In this document: one piece after another, positions 1 through 9,538 of the stretch
How positions within the stretch are numbered: the stretch's first letter is position 1
Layout of the letters: each line of letters starts with the position of its first letter
Assembly: GCF_000517125.1 (NCBI RefSeq)
Contig: NZ_KI912155.1
Coordinates: forward strand, 1,488,694-1,552,693
DNA length: 64,000 bases
Reading direction: 5' to 3'
Source: Arthrobacter sp. MA-N2
GTDB taxonomy: Bacteria > Actinomycetota > Actinomycetes > Actinomycetales > Micrococcaceae
Notes under the pieces: model-generated
Told to the model about the DNA's origin: nothing
Databases searched by the model: none
What the model saw: the letters and a program-made list of their open reading frames with translations, nothing else
Translations under genes and position numbers: made by a program

Positions 1-1196
1 TCGGCGCAGACGCGTTCGGCCTCGGCGAGCAGATTCCACCGGTTCCAGGTGGCGCGTTTTTGGGCGAGGAGGTCCATGACCAGCTGCCCGGTGACGTGCC
101 GCCATTCCGCGGACAGGTCCGCACTCGTGAGGGGTCGGGTGCGGGACTGGTGGACAGTGGCGGTTATCAAGCGTTCCGGCGTGCAGCCAAGGCTTTCGGC
201 CCGGCGGCGCCAGGACGTAAGCCGCTCGGTCAATGGTACGGGTTGGGCGTCCTTGGCCGTCGGGGTGGAGAGGGTGGCCTGCTGCCGCAGCTTCAGGACG
301 GTGGCGTCGGAGGGATTGGTCCCGTGTTCGAGATTCCAGAGCCGGACTAGCCGGTCCTTCTCGAGTTCGATGATCCGTGCCCGGGCGGAGAACTCCGTGA
401 TCAGCCCGGCATCGATCCCGGATAGCTCGCGGCTGGGGTTGCGTTCGACCGAGGCCGGTGCCCGCAGCTCGGTCTCGGTTCCCAGGCTGCGCCGCAGCTC
501 GTCGAAGAGCAGGCCGTTGTAGTGCTCACTGGCCGCGACCACCGCCTTGTATAGGGTTCGGGAATCGAGAGTGGCCCACGCCCCGTCGCTCGTTCGTTGA
601 ACGCGGTTGGCGACGACCAGGTGGGTGTGCAGTTGCGGATCGCCGGCCCGGGATTCCCAATGATCAAACGCTGCGGCGATGGCTCCGCGGACCGGGACGT
701 GCGCCACGCCGCTGCGGCCGGTCCGGGTGCCGATGGCCCGGCGCTCGAGCCAGATCAGGGTGTCCTGCATGGCGCGGTGATGCGCCGCCAACACCTGATC
801 CCGGACGTCTTGTGGGCTGAGGGCCCACAGGACCGAGACTGACTTCGGAACGCTGAATGTCAGGTCGAACCCGGCGACTGGGTGACGCGTTGATGTTCCG
901 TCCCTGCCGGGCCCTGCCGGGGCGGTGGCCCGCCGCCCGTGCCGGCGGCCCAGCGGCTCACCGGTGACCGGATGCAGTGCTCCTTCGAAGACTGACTTCG
1001 CCGAATCATCCGTCAGGACAGTGCCGGGGAAAAGGCCAATACCGTCGATGCCGCTGCCCAGCCAGGTCCCGGCCGGGTTCCCGGACTTCGTGTAGTAGTC
1101 CGTCAGATCGCGCACGGTCACATCACCATGCGCCGTGGTCTTCAGCAGGTACTTCACCCCGGCATCCGCAGACAGCCGGGCAATGGACATCGTCAC
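1..1196 (-). CDS. MobF-family relaxase (TrwC/TraI-like), N-terminal part, runs off the left edge
   Basis: The protein nicks plasmid or ICE DNA at oriT and pilots the strand during conjugation. Reading from base 1196 leftwards the frame stays open to base 1, about 398 residues. Early residues include DYYTKSG, compatible with the catalytic tyrosines. Next come VAGFDLTFSVPKSVSVLWAL, a hallmark of MobF relaxases, and the HUH-type metal motif QLHTHLVVANRVQ. The helicase half would lie outside the window. I chose the GTG at 1196 because it overlaps the stop of a short upstream ORF (GTGA). An ATG two codons later (1190) is the alternative. It marks the island as conjugative or formerly mobilisable. 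Confidence 0.85.
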   Translation of the reverse strand, partial: MTMSIARLSADAGVKYLLKTTAHGDVTVRDLTDYYTKSGNPAGTWLGSGIDGIGLFPGTVLTDDSAKSVFEGALHPVTGEPLGRRHGRRATAPAGPGRDGTSTRHPVAGFDLTFSVPKSVSVLWALSPQDVRDQVLAAHHRAMQDTLIWLERRAIGTRTGRSGVAHVPVRGAIAAAFDHWESRAGDPQLHTHLVVANRVQRTSDGAWATLDSRTLYKAVVAASEHYNGLLFDELRRSLGTETELRAPASVERNPSRELSGIDAGLITEFSARARIIELEKDRLVRLWNLEHGTNPSDATVLKLRQQATLSTPTAKDAQPVPLTERLTSWRRRAESLGCTPERLITATVHQSRTRPLTSADLSAEWRHVTGQLVMDLLAQKRATWNRWNLLAEAERVCA

Positions 1197-1282
1197 CGCA
1201 ATGCCACGGGAACACCCGCGCAATGCGGGCAGGCACCGAACTCGGGGCATGAGGTGGTGATGTTGTTTCGTCGTTGCTTCAC
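1193..1282 (-). CDS. 29-residue Cys-containing leader ORF coupled to the relaxase
   Basis: A GTG start at 1282 is preceded by a GAAGGGGG ribosome-binding site and opens a 29-codon frame. It ends in CPEFGACPHCAGVPVALR and therefore carries a C-x5-C-x2-C cluster. Its TGA stop overlaps the GTG start of the relaxase by four bases, which suggests translational coupling. It is too short for a family assignment. It could be a small zinc-binding regulator or simply a coupling leader. Confidence 0.4.
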   Translation of the reverse strand: MKQRRNNITTSCPEFGACPHCAGVPVALR

Positions 1283-2004
1283 CCCCCTTCATCGTCCGCA
1301 ACGGGCTCGGGGACATGACTACCGGCGGTCTGTCACCTTTCCGTCAACAGGTGGCACCCGCTTGGATGCCAGACGTGTAGCTCATGCGGGAGTATCTTCC
1401 GCGGGCCGAGGGGTGAGAATTGGGGTGCCGCTTGGTGACGTCTATTCACATTGGTGCGGGTGAGCCCGTAGACGTGTATGACGCGGGGTCCGTGGGTGAG
1501 CCGGATTGTTGCCGTAGAGCAGTGCGCCACGAGGCGCTGTTTGTTACGAATGGAGGTGGGAGACCTTCGTCGCTTCGCCGTCGTAGCGGCGGGGTGAAGC
1601 TGGAGGCAGCCGTTCTCGGGGATCACCGAGAGCCGGTGGGAGCAGCCTCGACAAAGTCGGGCCGATTCAGGACTGCCGGATGGGTCGGGTCCGGTGAGCG
1701 AGACGGGAAGGTATACGAGAGGAACCGGTGTCGTTACGCCTCTTGAGGCAACGCCAGCTCCAACCCGGTGGATGTGGGCTGGTATGCGGTGCACGCCCGC
1801 CCCTCATTTCGGGTGGGGACTCCTGGTCGGGTTTGCTTTTCGCGGCCAGGAGTCCACGGTGAAAGTCTGCGGCGTAGCCGTGGCGATGCCTTAGGGTAGG
1901 GCCGGGTGCCTGGTAAGCCTCGGCAGAGCCTTAGAGCGATTGCTGTGCGCCAATTATCGGTTCCGTGCCGGTGGATTGCGGCGCCTATTTGAACAGGGGG
2001 ACAT
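1283..2004. other. 722-bp non-coding, strongly structured region (possible oriT leader and group II intron-like segment)
   Basis: No convincing protein frame is present on either strand. The segment next to the relaxase (about 1283-1527) is where an oriT would be expected. From about 1528 (GTGCGCC) the text resembles the 5' domains of a bacterial group II intron: a GTGCG start, the phrase GGTGAGCGAGACGGGAAGG at 1693-1711, and several long hairpins. One hairpin has a perfect 10-bp stem, with arms at 1817-1826 and 1846-1855. I see no reverse transcriptase and no domain V. The intron reading rests on resemblance only. Confidence 0.35.
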
Positions 2005-2889
2005 GTGGTTCGACCAAAGAAGAGGCAAACAACGACTAGAAAGATGTCACCTCGCCTCAGTGAAGAAGCGAAGGCTTCGATGACAGCCGTCGGCAAACTA
2101 ATTGAACTCCAGGCTCAAGTCATTGAGCGCGCCCGGCGGGATACGTTGCGTCATAACCCTCCATCTGAACTGGGCAGGTTTGACCGTGCTGTTTTTGAGC
2201 GTGCGGTCTCGGTTCTTCATGCCGTCTACGTACTAGCTGCAGCAGGGCACTGGGAAACGGCCAACGCGCCCGTGCGCCAGCTGTTCGAATTGTTGGTCAA
2301 CATGGAGTATTTAGTTTCATGCCCGGACCGGGAGTTAGCGGCTATCAGGTTCATGCAGTTCGGATCCCTGCAGGAGGCCCTCGGCATTCTCGGAGAGCTG
2401 GAGCTCGCACACGCCAGGGGCAGGAAGATACCTGTGGCCCGCCTGTTGCAGGCAAAATCTGCTTTGGACAACCCGGATTATGCACAGTTCAAGACCACCG
2501 GCGCGAACGGGCAGACAAGATGGGCGAAGTCATGGAGCGGCAAGAATATTCGTGAGTTATCTGCCGCATCTCCGAGCGAACTGCGAATGGTCAACTACCA
2601 GACCTTGTTCTCCACCTGGTCGGAGCAGGCGCACGCTGCCCCAGGCGCTCTGGTACGCGGCATCATCTCGAGTGTGTTCCCCGAGCGTCCATACCTAAGT
2701 GACGAAGCGGCGGAGACTGAAGCTGTTGTGGCGATGAGCATCGTCCAATTCCTCGAGCTATGGAAGCTCCTGCCACAAGCCCCTGAATTGGAAGAATCTG
2801 TCCGCAGCGAATGGCTCATCCGCTTGCAGGCTTTGATGGCTATACGCCGGGCCGACGGTGGCCCCCTGCTGATCGAGATGGAATTTTAG
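2005..2889 (+). CDS. DUF5677-like protein
   Basis: This 294-residue soluble, mostly helical protein has a basic, disordered N-terminus (MVRPKKRQTTTRK). It then has a helical core containing WETANAPVRQLFELLVNMEYL, which resembles DUF5677 proteins found near phage-defence and mobile genes. The GTG start at 2005 has a GGGGG ribosome-binding site five bases upstream. An in-frame ATG at 2044 (MSPRLSEEAK) is a possible alternative. The function of DUF5677 is not established. The gene lies upstream of the methyltransferase cluster on the same strand but is separated from it by a small ORF and 250 non-coding bases, so membership in the same operon is uncertain. Confidence 0.6.
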   Translation: MVRPKKRQTTTRKMSPRLSEEAKASMTAVGKLIELQAQVIERARRDTLRHNPPSELGRFDRAVFERAVSVLHAVYVLAAAGHWETANAPVRQLFELLVNMEYLVSCPDRELAAIRFMQFGSLQEALGILGELELAHARGRKIPVARLLQAKSALDNPDYAQFKTTGANGQTRWAKSWSGKNIRELSAASPSELRMVNYQTLFSTWSEQAHAAPGALVRGIISSVFPERPYLSDEAAETEAVVAMSIVQFLELWKLLPQAPELEESVRSEWLIRLQALMAIRRADGGPLLIEMEF

Positions 2890-2959
2890 GTTCGGAGGAC
2901 CCGTTGTACGACCTTTGGTTTCGTTGCCGAACACGAGAGGAACTTGGGGAAAGGGAAAC

Positions 2960-3166
2960 ATGACGAATGATCAGGGTGCGCCTCTGGGATGGTTTCACGC
3001 CGTTAAGACACGAGATGCCGTGGCTCAAACCCGCGACGGGTGGCCCTACTTTGAGGCAAATCCAAGAGGCACAGATCAGACTGGAGTCATGATGTACGAA
3101 ATCCGTTTCGGCGACGGTGAGTGGATGCTCGCGGTCGAAAGCGATCTTTTACGCCGTGAGCCGTAG
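2960..3166 (+). CDS. Small hypothetical protein (68 aa)
   Basis: The frame begins MTNDQGAPLGWFHAVKTRD and ends with DGEWMLAVESDLLRREP. An AAAGGGAAAC ribosome-binding site precedes the ATG at 2960, which I prefer to an upstream in-frame start at 2915. The chain is compact, rich in aromatic and acidic residues, and has no signal peptide or membrane segment. I do not recognise the family. Bases 3167-3416 downstream are non-coding and could hold the promoter of the methyltransferase operon. Confidence 0.55.
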   Translation: MTNDQGAPLGWFHAVKTRDAVAQTRDGWPYFEANPRGTDQTGVMMYEIRFGDGEWMLAVESDLLRREP

Positions 3167-3416
3167 GAATCCTGCCAGTTGCGGTCTGCCCCTCCTAGCC
3201 CTCGCGGAGTAAGGCTTTGATGATGGGCAGCTAGTGAGTTGGCAGCCGTTGGCAGCCCTGAGAAGTCGTAACCGGGGGTCGTTAGCTGAACCCACCGCGG
3301 CTTGCGATCCGGAAAGCCAAAGGCACAGAAGGCTCAGGCCCTCAAACATTGCGACTCGCCCTGCGGATCCTCGCCCTATTACGGGTTACGGCCTGGGGCC
3401 GGCTAGAATCCTAGGC

Positions 3417-4520
3417 ATGGCCAAACCACTACGACTCATTGATCTTTTCGCTGGTGCAGGCGGGATGACGGAAGGGTTTGAGTCCACTGGCAAGTTTAAG
3501 ACGATTGTCGCAGTTGAACATGACCAGCATGCCGCTGCCACCTATGCACTGAATCACCAGGCTGAGCGCGTGTACGCGGGCAAAATCGAGGATTGGCTCG
3601 AGGAGGGGCGGGTGCCTGAAGCTGATGTGATCATCGGAGGACCTCCCTGCCAAGGGTTTTCGGCTTTGGGCAAGCAAAACGTACTGGATGAGCGAAACTT
3701 TCTTTGGCAGAAATATGCGGAAACCATATTAGCGGCGAAGCCAAAGTACTTTGTTGTCGAGAATGTGCGCCAATTCTTGAAGTCCGATCAGTATGAAGAA
3801 TTTGAACGCTGGACTCGACCCGGGAACCCCCTGGAGAAGTATGTTCTTCAGCCGTACCTGCTAAACGCGGCCGACTTTGGTGCCTATCAGTCGCGTGTGC
3901 GGAGTATCGTGATCGGTCGCTTGAGAGAGCTTCCTGAGGTGCCCGAACCCGAAGGCGCTTACAGCGGCTGCCATCGGACTGTCGGAGAAGCCTTTGCCTC
4001 AATTGAGGCGCACGTAGTCGAAACCACCTTCCCGGAGGTCTCCTTCGAGTATAACGGGCAGCGAATTCCGGGACCGTATAGCACGCAGGATCTGCACGTC
4101 ACTAGGAACTATACGCAGCTGTCGCTCGACAGGTTTAAGCAAATCCCAGCTGGTGGAAACAGGTTCAACATTCCTACGGACTTGCTGGCTAACTGCTGGA
4201 AGAATCACACGACCGGTTCAGGAGACGTGATGGGACGGTTGCGCAATGACCGCCCTTCAGTGACCATTCGAACAGAATTCTTTAAACCTGAAAAGGGCAG
4301 GTATCTTCACCCCAACCCGAGCGTGCACCGGGCAATTACGCACTACGAGGCAGCAAGGCTCCAAGGCTTTCCAGACGACTACAAGTGGGCAGGATCGAAG
4401 ACTTCCATAGCGCGTCAGATTGGTAACGCGGTGCCGGTGCAGCTTGCGAACCACCTAGCGAACCTGGTTGCCGCTCAATTTCATGCCGAAGTCGTCGTGT
4501 CCGGCAAGGAGTCCATTTAA
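3417..4520 (+). CDS. DNA (cytosine-5) methyltransferase
   Basis: This 367-residue enzyme transfers methyl from S-adenosylmethionine to C5 of cytosine in a specific DNA site, protecting host DNA in a restriction-modification setting. The family motifs appear in order: motif I DLFAGAGG near the N-terminus, motif IV GGPPCQGFSALG with the catalytic Cys, motif VI VVENV, motif VIII QSRVR, a variable target-recognition stretch, and motif X QIGNAVPVQLA. The ATG at 3417 gives the expected MAKPLRLIDLFAGAGG start. An open frame reaching back to 3234 lacks family similarity and was trimmed. It is the first gene of the MORC/Z1 cluster; 111 bases separate it from the next start. Confidence 0.93.
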   Translation: MAKPLRLIDLFAGAGGMTEGFESTGKFKTIVAVEHDQHAAATYALNHQAERVYAGKIEDWLEEGRVPEADVIIGGPPCQGFSALGKQNVLDERNFLWQKYAETILAAKPKYFVVENVRQFLKSDQYEEFERWTRPGNPLEKYVLQPYLLNAADFGAYQSRVRSIVIGRLRELPEVPEPEGAYSGCHRTVGEAFASIEAHVVETTFPEVSFEYNGQRIPGPYSTQDLHVTRNYTQLSLDRFKQIPAGGNRFNIPTDLLANCWKNHTTGSGDVMGRLRNDRPSVTIRTEFFKPEKGRYLHPNPSVHRAITHYEAARLQGFPDDYKWAGSKTSIARQIGNAVPVQLANHLANLVAAQFHAEVVVSGKESI

Positions 4521-4631
4521 GCTCAACAGTCACGGCTTCGGTATCACCGGCTTGGCTGGGGCATCCGGCCTGATAGAACTGTCTTACAACAGCGTGGTTA
4601 CTGACAAACATCGATCTTGCGGGGGAGCAAC

Positions 4632-7600
4632 TTGCCATACGATTTTTGGGCGGACACAGATAGCGATCTGAGTCGCTTCGTGGCAAGCGAGACACTTCAA
4701 GCGCTGGACGCGTATAAAGCCCGCCCAGACTTGATCCGCGAACACAGCAATATTGAACAGGCAATCACCCAGAGCGGCTACGGCCGCAAACAGCTGAATG
4801 AGCTGATTCAGAACGCGGCAGACGCCATCGATCTTCCAAACGGCCGAATTCGCATCGTGCTGACCGACGGAACGTTGTATTGCGCCAACGAGGGATCACC
4901 GTTCACTGAGGCGGGCTACCGCACCCTGATGCTTTCGCATTCCTCTGAGAAGAGGGATGACCAGATCGGGCGGTTCGGGCTTGGATTCAAGTCCGTCATT
5001 CAGATTTCCGACTCCCCTCAGATATTCAGTAAGAGCGGTTCTGTCAAGTGGGACCGCTGGCAAAGCACCGAACTCCTTGAACCGCTGAGGCCGGGGCTGC
5101 CTTCGTACCCAGTCTTGCGAATCGCCACACCGGTCGATCCTGTCGCTGCTGCCAGCTCGGATCCCATTCTTGACGAACTCATGTCATGGGCTACTACCGT
5201 TGTGAAGCTCCCCTTGGTTCAGCAGGCTGCATGGCTAAGCGAGGAGATGCGGAAGTTTCCCCACGAGTTTTTGCTATTTTCCCAAAACATAGGCCTCTTT
5301 GAGTTCGACAACAGAATAGAAGGCACTCTTACTGCCTGGTCGGCACGCCGTGATGGCTCCGACGTCCTCCTCGAAAACGATGATTTGCAGGAGGAATGGC
5401 GGATTTTCCGAGCCAAGCATCATGTCAGTCCCCAGGCGGCCGTTGAGGCAGGATCAATCGCAGCCAGGGAAACGGTGGACGTCACTTGGGCAGTACCCAT
5501 CAAGGGCAACCCCCGCCGTCAACGTGGTTCATTTTGGAACTACTTCCCAACAAGTCACACGACTTCCCTAAGAGGAATTGTGAACGCGGCCTTCAAGATG
5601 AACGAAGACCGCCACAGCATGCTTCACACGCTGTATAACAAGGAAATTCTGCAGAAAGCCGTCCCGATGATGGTTGCTGGGGCGTTGGCATCTTTCCGGG
5701 ACGACGCGGACCCCGCCGGTTTCCTGGACTTATTGCCCGCACGTGGCCGGGAAGCCCCTTCATGGGCCGACTCTGTCATCAATGAACCCATCTTCGCAGC
5801 GCTATCGGGGATCCCGTGCCTGCCCGACCGAGCCGGGGAGCTTCAGCTCATTTCGGATCTCTTGTTCCCGCCAGATATGGAAGAAGCCACTCACCTTGAG
5901 GAGATGTGGGATAGCTGGGTTGGGCTTGACCGGCCGTGGTTGCATCGTTCAGCTTCCACGACCAAGGAACGGCGGCTTATGGTTCGACGTCTCTTGGGTC
6001 TTGCCAACAAGGGGAGAGCCCCGGTTGAAGTATGGCTCGAAGAGATCACCTACGGCCGCCGTCTGGACGATTTCGAAAATGCTCTTCGGATGGCGGTCGA
6101 GATCGACAAGCGCCACCCGGACCATCGGGCCGCGATGCGCCGGAGTCGCATCGTGCTCATGCAGGACAGTAGTGCCCGGCCGCCGATTATTTCAAAAGTG
6201 TTCCTCCCCATAGATGAAGAGGATGAAGGAGATAACCTCGTCTCTTATGAGTTTCTGCATCACGGTGACGTCAGCACCCTCCTCAAGGCCCTGGATTTCC
6301 AGGCACTTGATGACAGAGGAAAAGTTGACCGCATCGCCCGCCAAGTCGCAAAAGACTACGAGGACGAAAGTGCAGCCGAATCTCTTTGGCGGCTTTCTCG
6401 AGCCCTGCCAATTCCGGAAATGCTTGCCATTATCGGTGACCGCCTTGATATCGGTAAGCTCCGCGTTAGGTCAAAGGACGGCCGGTGGCGTCCGACCGCC
6501 GACGTCTGGCTGCCTAATGGTCTCATCCCGACTAACAGCGTCGGCGACGAACACCTTCTCGTTGATGAGCTTTTTCATCGGCAAGACCTCAACCTGATGA
6601 AGAACCTAGAAGTGAAGAGCACGTTAGCGGAGCCCGCCACGGTGAAAAGTGGGCCTTCCTATGACCTGTGGAAGTCCTCGGAAGCTGCAAGAATTTCTGC
6701 TGAATCAAGAACTTCACCTGTTCCAGTGTCGGAAGCATCCCTTCGCTTCAGCCCGGTATTGGCCACCTCGGACCTTCACCTCCTGTGCAAGGCATCCATG
6801 CGCACTCGGGAAAAAGTCACTCAGAGGATCCTCTCTGACACTCAATACAAGACAAAAGTCGAATTCAGCAGCACCTACAAGAGCGCGCAAATTATTGATG
6901 GGCCGGATATGTGGTGGGTGCGGAACTATGGTGTCCTGCAAACCCGGCTCGACTTGGTGGACGTGAAGTACTGTGCTGGGGCCGTTGAGGGGATTCCCGT
7001 GGGGTTCCTTCCCTACCCTGGGCCATCCCACGCCGAAAAGCTAGAGCTTCCAGACTCCGTCGACGGGGTCAACTGGGGTTACGCGCTGCCGTTGGCCGAG
7101 CAGAAACTTCCATACGGGCGCGTTCATGAACTGTATGGACTCCTGGCAAAACTTGGCGTTCGTCGACCCACGGAACTATTAGTCCAGCAGGCGGACGGCA
7201 CCACTACGCGATACCCTGCAGAGTTCGTAGCCGTTGCCGAAGATGATGACACCTATCAGTTCCTTTTGCGGTCCGGCAAAGTCGCGGCACTTTACACCGG
7301 GAATCCAGAGCTGACTGAACCCCTCTCTGAGCGATGGAAACTCCAGACAGTCAAAGTTGAGTTTTTTAGCGCCTTCGAACATGTGAAAGATGAAGACTTG
7401 GATACGGAGACAATCAGCTCCCTGTATCCATTCCTTCACCAGATCGAGTCGAAAATTAGGCGAAGCACCAAGTGCATCCCGTGTCTGTCCCTGAGCACTG
7501 TCCGTTCAAACAGCTATAACGAAGAGCAAGATCTGGAACATCACGAGACGTTCCGTGACGGCTCAAATTTCTACTATGCCTCCATCTTGTCCAGCAGAAG

Positions 7601-7970
7601 GCTACTCACCGCCTTGCTCCAGGATGCTGGCAGCTCCCGCCGCGCCGCCGATGTCGAAGCAGAGATGAGACGGCTGGCCAAGGTAGAACGCACGCTTCCG
7701 GGAGCCGATCCCGAGCCGGCCCCAGAGCCTGAACACCTCAAGACACATGCCAGCGGATTCATCCCGATTGACGCAACCAGGAACCTCAGCGAACAGATCA
7801 CGCTAATCGAACGAGCAGTTCTTCGTTACCTGGACACCCCTGATGCAAATGTTTTCGACCTCAGGCTCAACTTCGAGGTCGATGTCTCCCAAGGCATCAC
7901 AAATGAGGCAGCCAGCAAGGTCACAGAAAATGTGTCGAAGCTCGGTGGTCAAGCTAGGTTCGAGGACTAA
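4632..7970 (+). CDS. Sacsin-type GHKL ATPase (large ATP-binding protein)
   Basis: This 1112-residue protein has an N-terminal HSP90-like (GHKL/Bergerat) ATP-binding domain. The N-box is ELIQNAAD at about residues 57-64, followed by a D-x-G region (LTDGTLYCANEG) and the glycine loop RFGLGFKS at 114-121. The QNAAD form of the N-box is the sacsin type. The remaining ~950 residues match nothing I can name. The start is most likely TTG 4632, which has GGGGGAG five bases upstream; a TTG at 4617 is in frame. It is followed after two bases by a second GHKL gene. In such restriction-modification clusters the GHKL proteins are thought to act as ATP-driven clamps or scaffolds; that role is inferred. Confidence 0.8.
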   Translation: MPYDFWADTDSDLSRFVASETLQALDAYKARPDLIREHSNIEQAITQSGYGRKQLNELIQNAADAIDLPNGRIRIVLTDGTLYCANEGSPFTEAGYRTLMLSHSSEKRDDQIGRFGLGFKSVIQISDSPQIFSKSGSVKWDRWQSTELLEPLRPGLPSYPVLRIATPVDPVAAASSDPILDELMSWATTVVKLPLVQQAAWLSEEMRKFPHEFLLFSQNIGLFEFDNRIEGTLTAWSARRDGSDVLLENDDLQEEWRIFRAKHHVSPQAAVEAGSIAARETVDVTWAVPIKGNPRRQRGSFWNYFPTSHTTSLRGIVNAAFKMNEDRHSMLHTLYNKEILQKAVPMMVAGALASFRDDADPAGFLDLLPARGREAPSWADSVINEPIFAALSGIPCLPDRAGELQLISDLLFPPDMEEATHLEEMWDSWVGLDRPWLHRSASTTKERRLMVRRLLGLANKGRAPVEVWLEEITYGRRLDDFENALRMAVEIDKRHPDHRAAMRRSRIVLMQDSSARPPIISKVFLPIDEEDEGDNLVSYEFLHHGDVSTLLKALDFQALDDRGKVDRIARQVAKDYEDESAAESLWRLSRALPIPEMLAIIGDRLDIGKLRVRSKDGRWRPTADVWLPNGLIPTNSVGDEHLLVDELFHRQDLNLMKNLEVKSTLAEPATVKSGPSYDLWKSSEAARISAESRTSPVPVSEASLRFSPVLATSDLHLLCKASMRTREKVTQRILSDTQYKTKVEFSSTYKSAQIIDGPDMWWVRNYGVLQTRLDLVDVKYCAGAVEGIPVGFLPYPGPSHAEKLELPDSVDGVNWGYALPLAEQKLPYGRVHELYGLLAKLGVRRPTELLVQQADGTTTRYPAEFVAVAEDDDTYQFLLRSGKVAALYTGNPELTEPLSERWKLQTVKVEFFSAFEHVKDEDLDTETISSLYPFLHQIESKIRRSTKCIPCLSLSTVRSNSYNEEQDLEHHETFRDGSNFYYASILSSRRLLTALLQDAGSSRRAADVEAEMRRLAKVERTLPGADPEPAPEPEHLKTHASGFIPIDATRNLSEQITLIERAVLRYLDTPDANVFDLRLNFEVDVSQGITNEAASKVTENVSKLGGQARFED

Positions 7971-7972
7971 AG

Positions 7973-9535
7973 ATGCCCGCCAGATATGAACTCGACGAAC
8001 GGCAATGGTCTACTGAAACCGTTTTGCCGGACCCCTCAACCATTGCGGCTATCGGAATACACCACAACCTCACGAGCGCCCTGGCAGACCTCGTTGATAA
8101 CTCCATTGATGCTACGGCCAGCCACATCCGGATCCGTTTCGTGCAGCGCGGGACCACCATACTTGGGCTCCAAATCATTGATAATGGGCGAGGCATGACT
8201 GCTGAGGGGCTAAAGCAGGCGATGACCTTCGGAGCGCGGCGTGAGTACGGGGCTGAAGATCTTGGGCATTTTGGGCTCGGCCTTAAGGCGGCCTCTCTAT
8301 CTCAGGCCACCTCCTTCGAGATCTATTCTCGCCAAAAATGGGGACCTGCAGTCGGCCGCCGGATGGATCAAACAGTAAGTCAGGACTTCAGCGTCGGAGT
8401 AATGGAGCCAGGAGCCGCAAATGAGCGGCTTGACAGCGTTGCAGGCATGGAAGTACCAAGTGGCACCTTGGTGGAGTGGCGAGGCCTGAAGGACGTAATA
8501 CACACATCCGACCATGGGGAACTCACCGAATGGAGATCAGCCAAGCTTCGCTCTATTCGCGAGCACTTGGGTGTTACCTTTCATCGTCAACTGCGACTTG
8601 GCACCGTGGAAATGGACATAGACACATTCGACGTTGAGCGAAACAGAACCCTCCCTCCCCTCAAAGTTGATCCCATCGACCCCTTCGAGGGCTCCTTGCA
8701 ACAGGACGGCTACCCCCGGACCTTTGTCGTCGATCTTCCGGACGGAGCATCGTGCACGATCGAGGCGCACCTGTTTCCTCCTCGTCTGAACTCGGCAGCT
8801 TTCGATTTATACGGGGAACCCGGAGAAGCGAGGCAGGGAATCTACTTATATCGACGGGGCCGGCTCCTATCGGGTGGGAAAAACTGGGCAGGGCTGCGTC
8901 TCCCCAAGAAAGAGTTGGGACTCGGCCGAATCAAAATCGATCTTGATTCAGCAAACGAGCACTACATAGCACTCAATGCGGAGAAAGTCACCCCCGTATA
9001 CTCCGAGGACTTCACCCGGGCGATGGCGCGGGCCCATGCACCAGGTCCTTCATCGTCCAGCCTCGATTCATACTTTACTGACCTTCAGAGAGCCCACAAG
9101 GAATCCAAAAAGACGAAGCGTCAGGAAATACGGCTGGTTGAACCCGCCGTTGGGTTGAACCCCGCAGTCCTTTCCCGCCTCACTGACCTCCAGGATTTTG
9201 CTGACTTCGATCCCCTCGATCTGCGCTTCGTTACCCTCCCATCCACAGAACTATTTCGGGCTGATCGGACAGCACGACGCATCGACGTCAACGTAGAGCT
9301 CGTCCGAAGGATCTATGGATCAGAAGGCCGCTTGAGCAACCGAGACGGCCAACTGCTCAAGGCCTTCCTTTACTTCCTCCTCGAAAGCGACTTCAAAGTT
9401 GAACAACGATGGAACGTCATTCGGGAGGACAGGCATCGCATCCTCAATGACGTGCTGTTGGCCGCCTTTGCCGAAGATTTTATCCAGCCGAACGTGCAAA
9501 AAGACCAGGCACACGAGAAGAACGGCGGTGCCTAG
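7973..9535 (+). CDS. MORC/MutL-type GHKL ATPase
   Basis: This 520-residue protein has a clear GHKL ATP-binding domain: N-box ALADLVDNSIDA (Asn43), IIDNGRGM at 68-75 and GHFGLGLKAAS at 98-108. The residue at the usual general-base Glu position is Asp39, so hydrolysis may be slow or use another residue. A transducer-like domain follows (about residues 200-340), consistent with MORC/MutL proteins that dimerise on ATP and clamp DNA. It starts two bases after the previous stop and ends three bases before the nuclease gene, so it is in the same transcription unit. Known comparative work links MORC ancestors to this kind of restriction-modification operon. Confidence 0.85.
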   Translation: MPARYELDERQWSTETVLPDPSTIAAIGIHHNLTSALADLVDNSIDATASHIRIRFVQRGTTILGLQIIDNGRGMTAEGLKQAMTFGARREYGAEDLGHFGLGLKAASLSQATSFEIYSRQKWGPAVGRRMDQTVSQDFSVGVMEPGAANERLDSVAGMEVPSGTLVEWRGLKDVIHTSDHGELTEWRSAKLRSIREHLGVTFHRQLRLGTVEMDIDTFDVERNRTLPPLKVDPIDPFEGSLQQDGYPRTFVVDLPDGASCTIEAHLFPPRLNSAAFDLYGEPGEARQGIYLYRRGRLLSGGKNWAGLRLPKKELGLGRIKIDLDSANEHYIALNAEKVTPVYSEDFTRAMARAHAPGPSSSSLDSYFTDLQRAHKESKKTKRQEIRLVEPAVGLNPAVLSRLTDLQDFADFDPLDLRFVTLPSTELFRADRTARRIDVNVELVRRIYGSEGRLSNRDGQLLKAFLYFLLESDFKVEQRWNVIREDRHRILNDVLLAAFAEDFIQPNVQKDQAHEKNGGA

Positions 9536-9538
9536 CAG

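Noticed and set aside
3234..3416. Upstream in-frame extension of the DNA methyltransferase
   Set aside because: The residues before MAKPLRLIDLF show no similarity to the family and the ATG at 3417 gives the usual distance to motif I.
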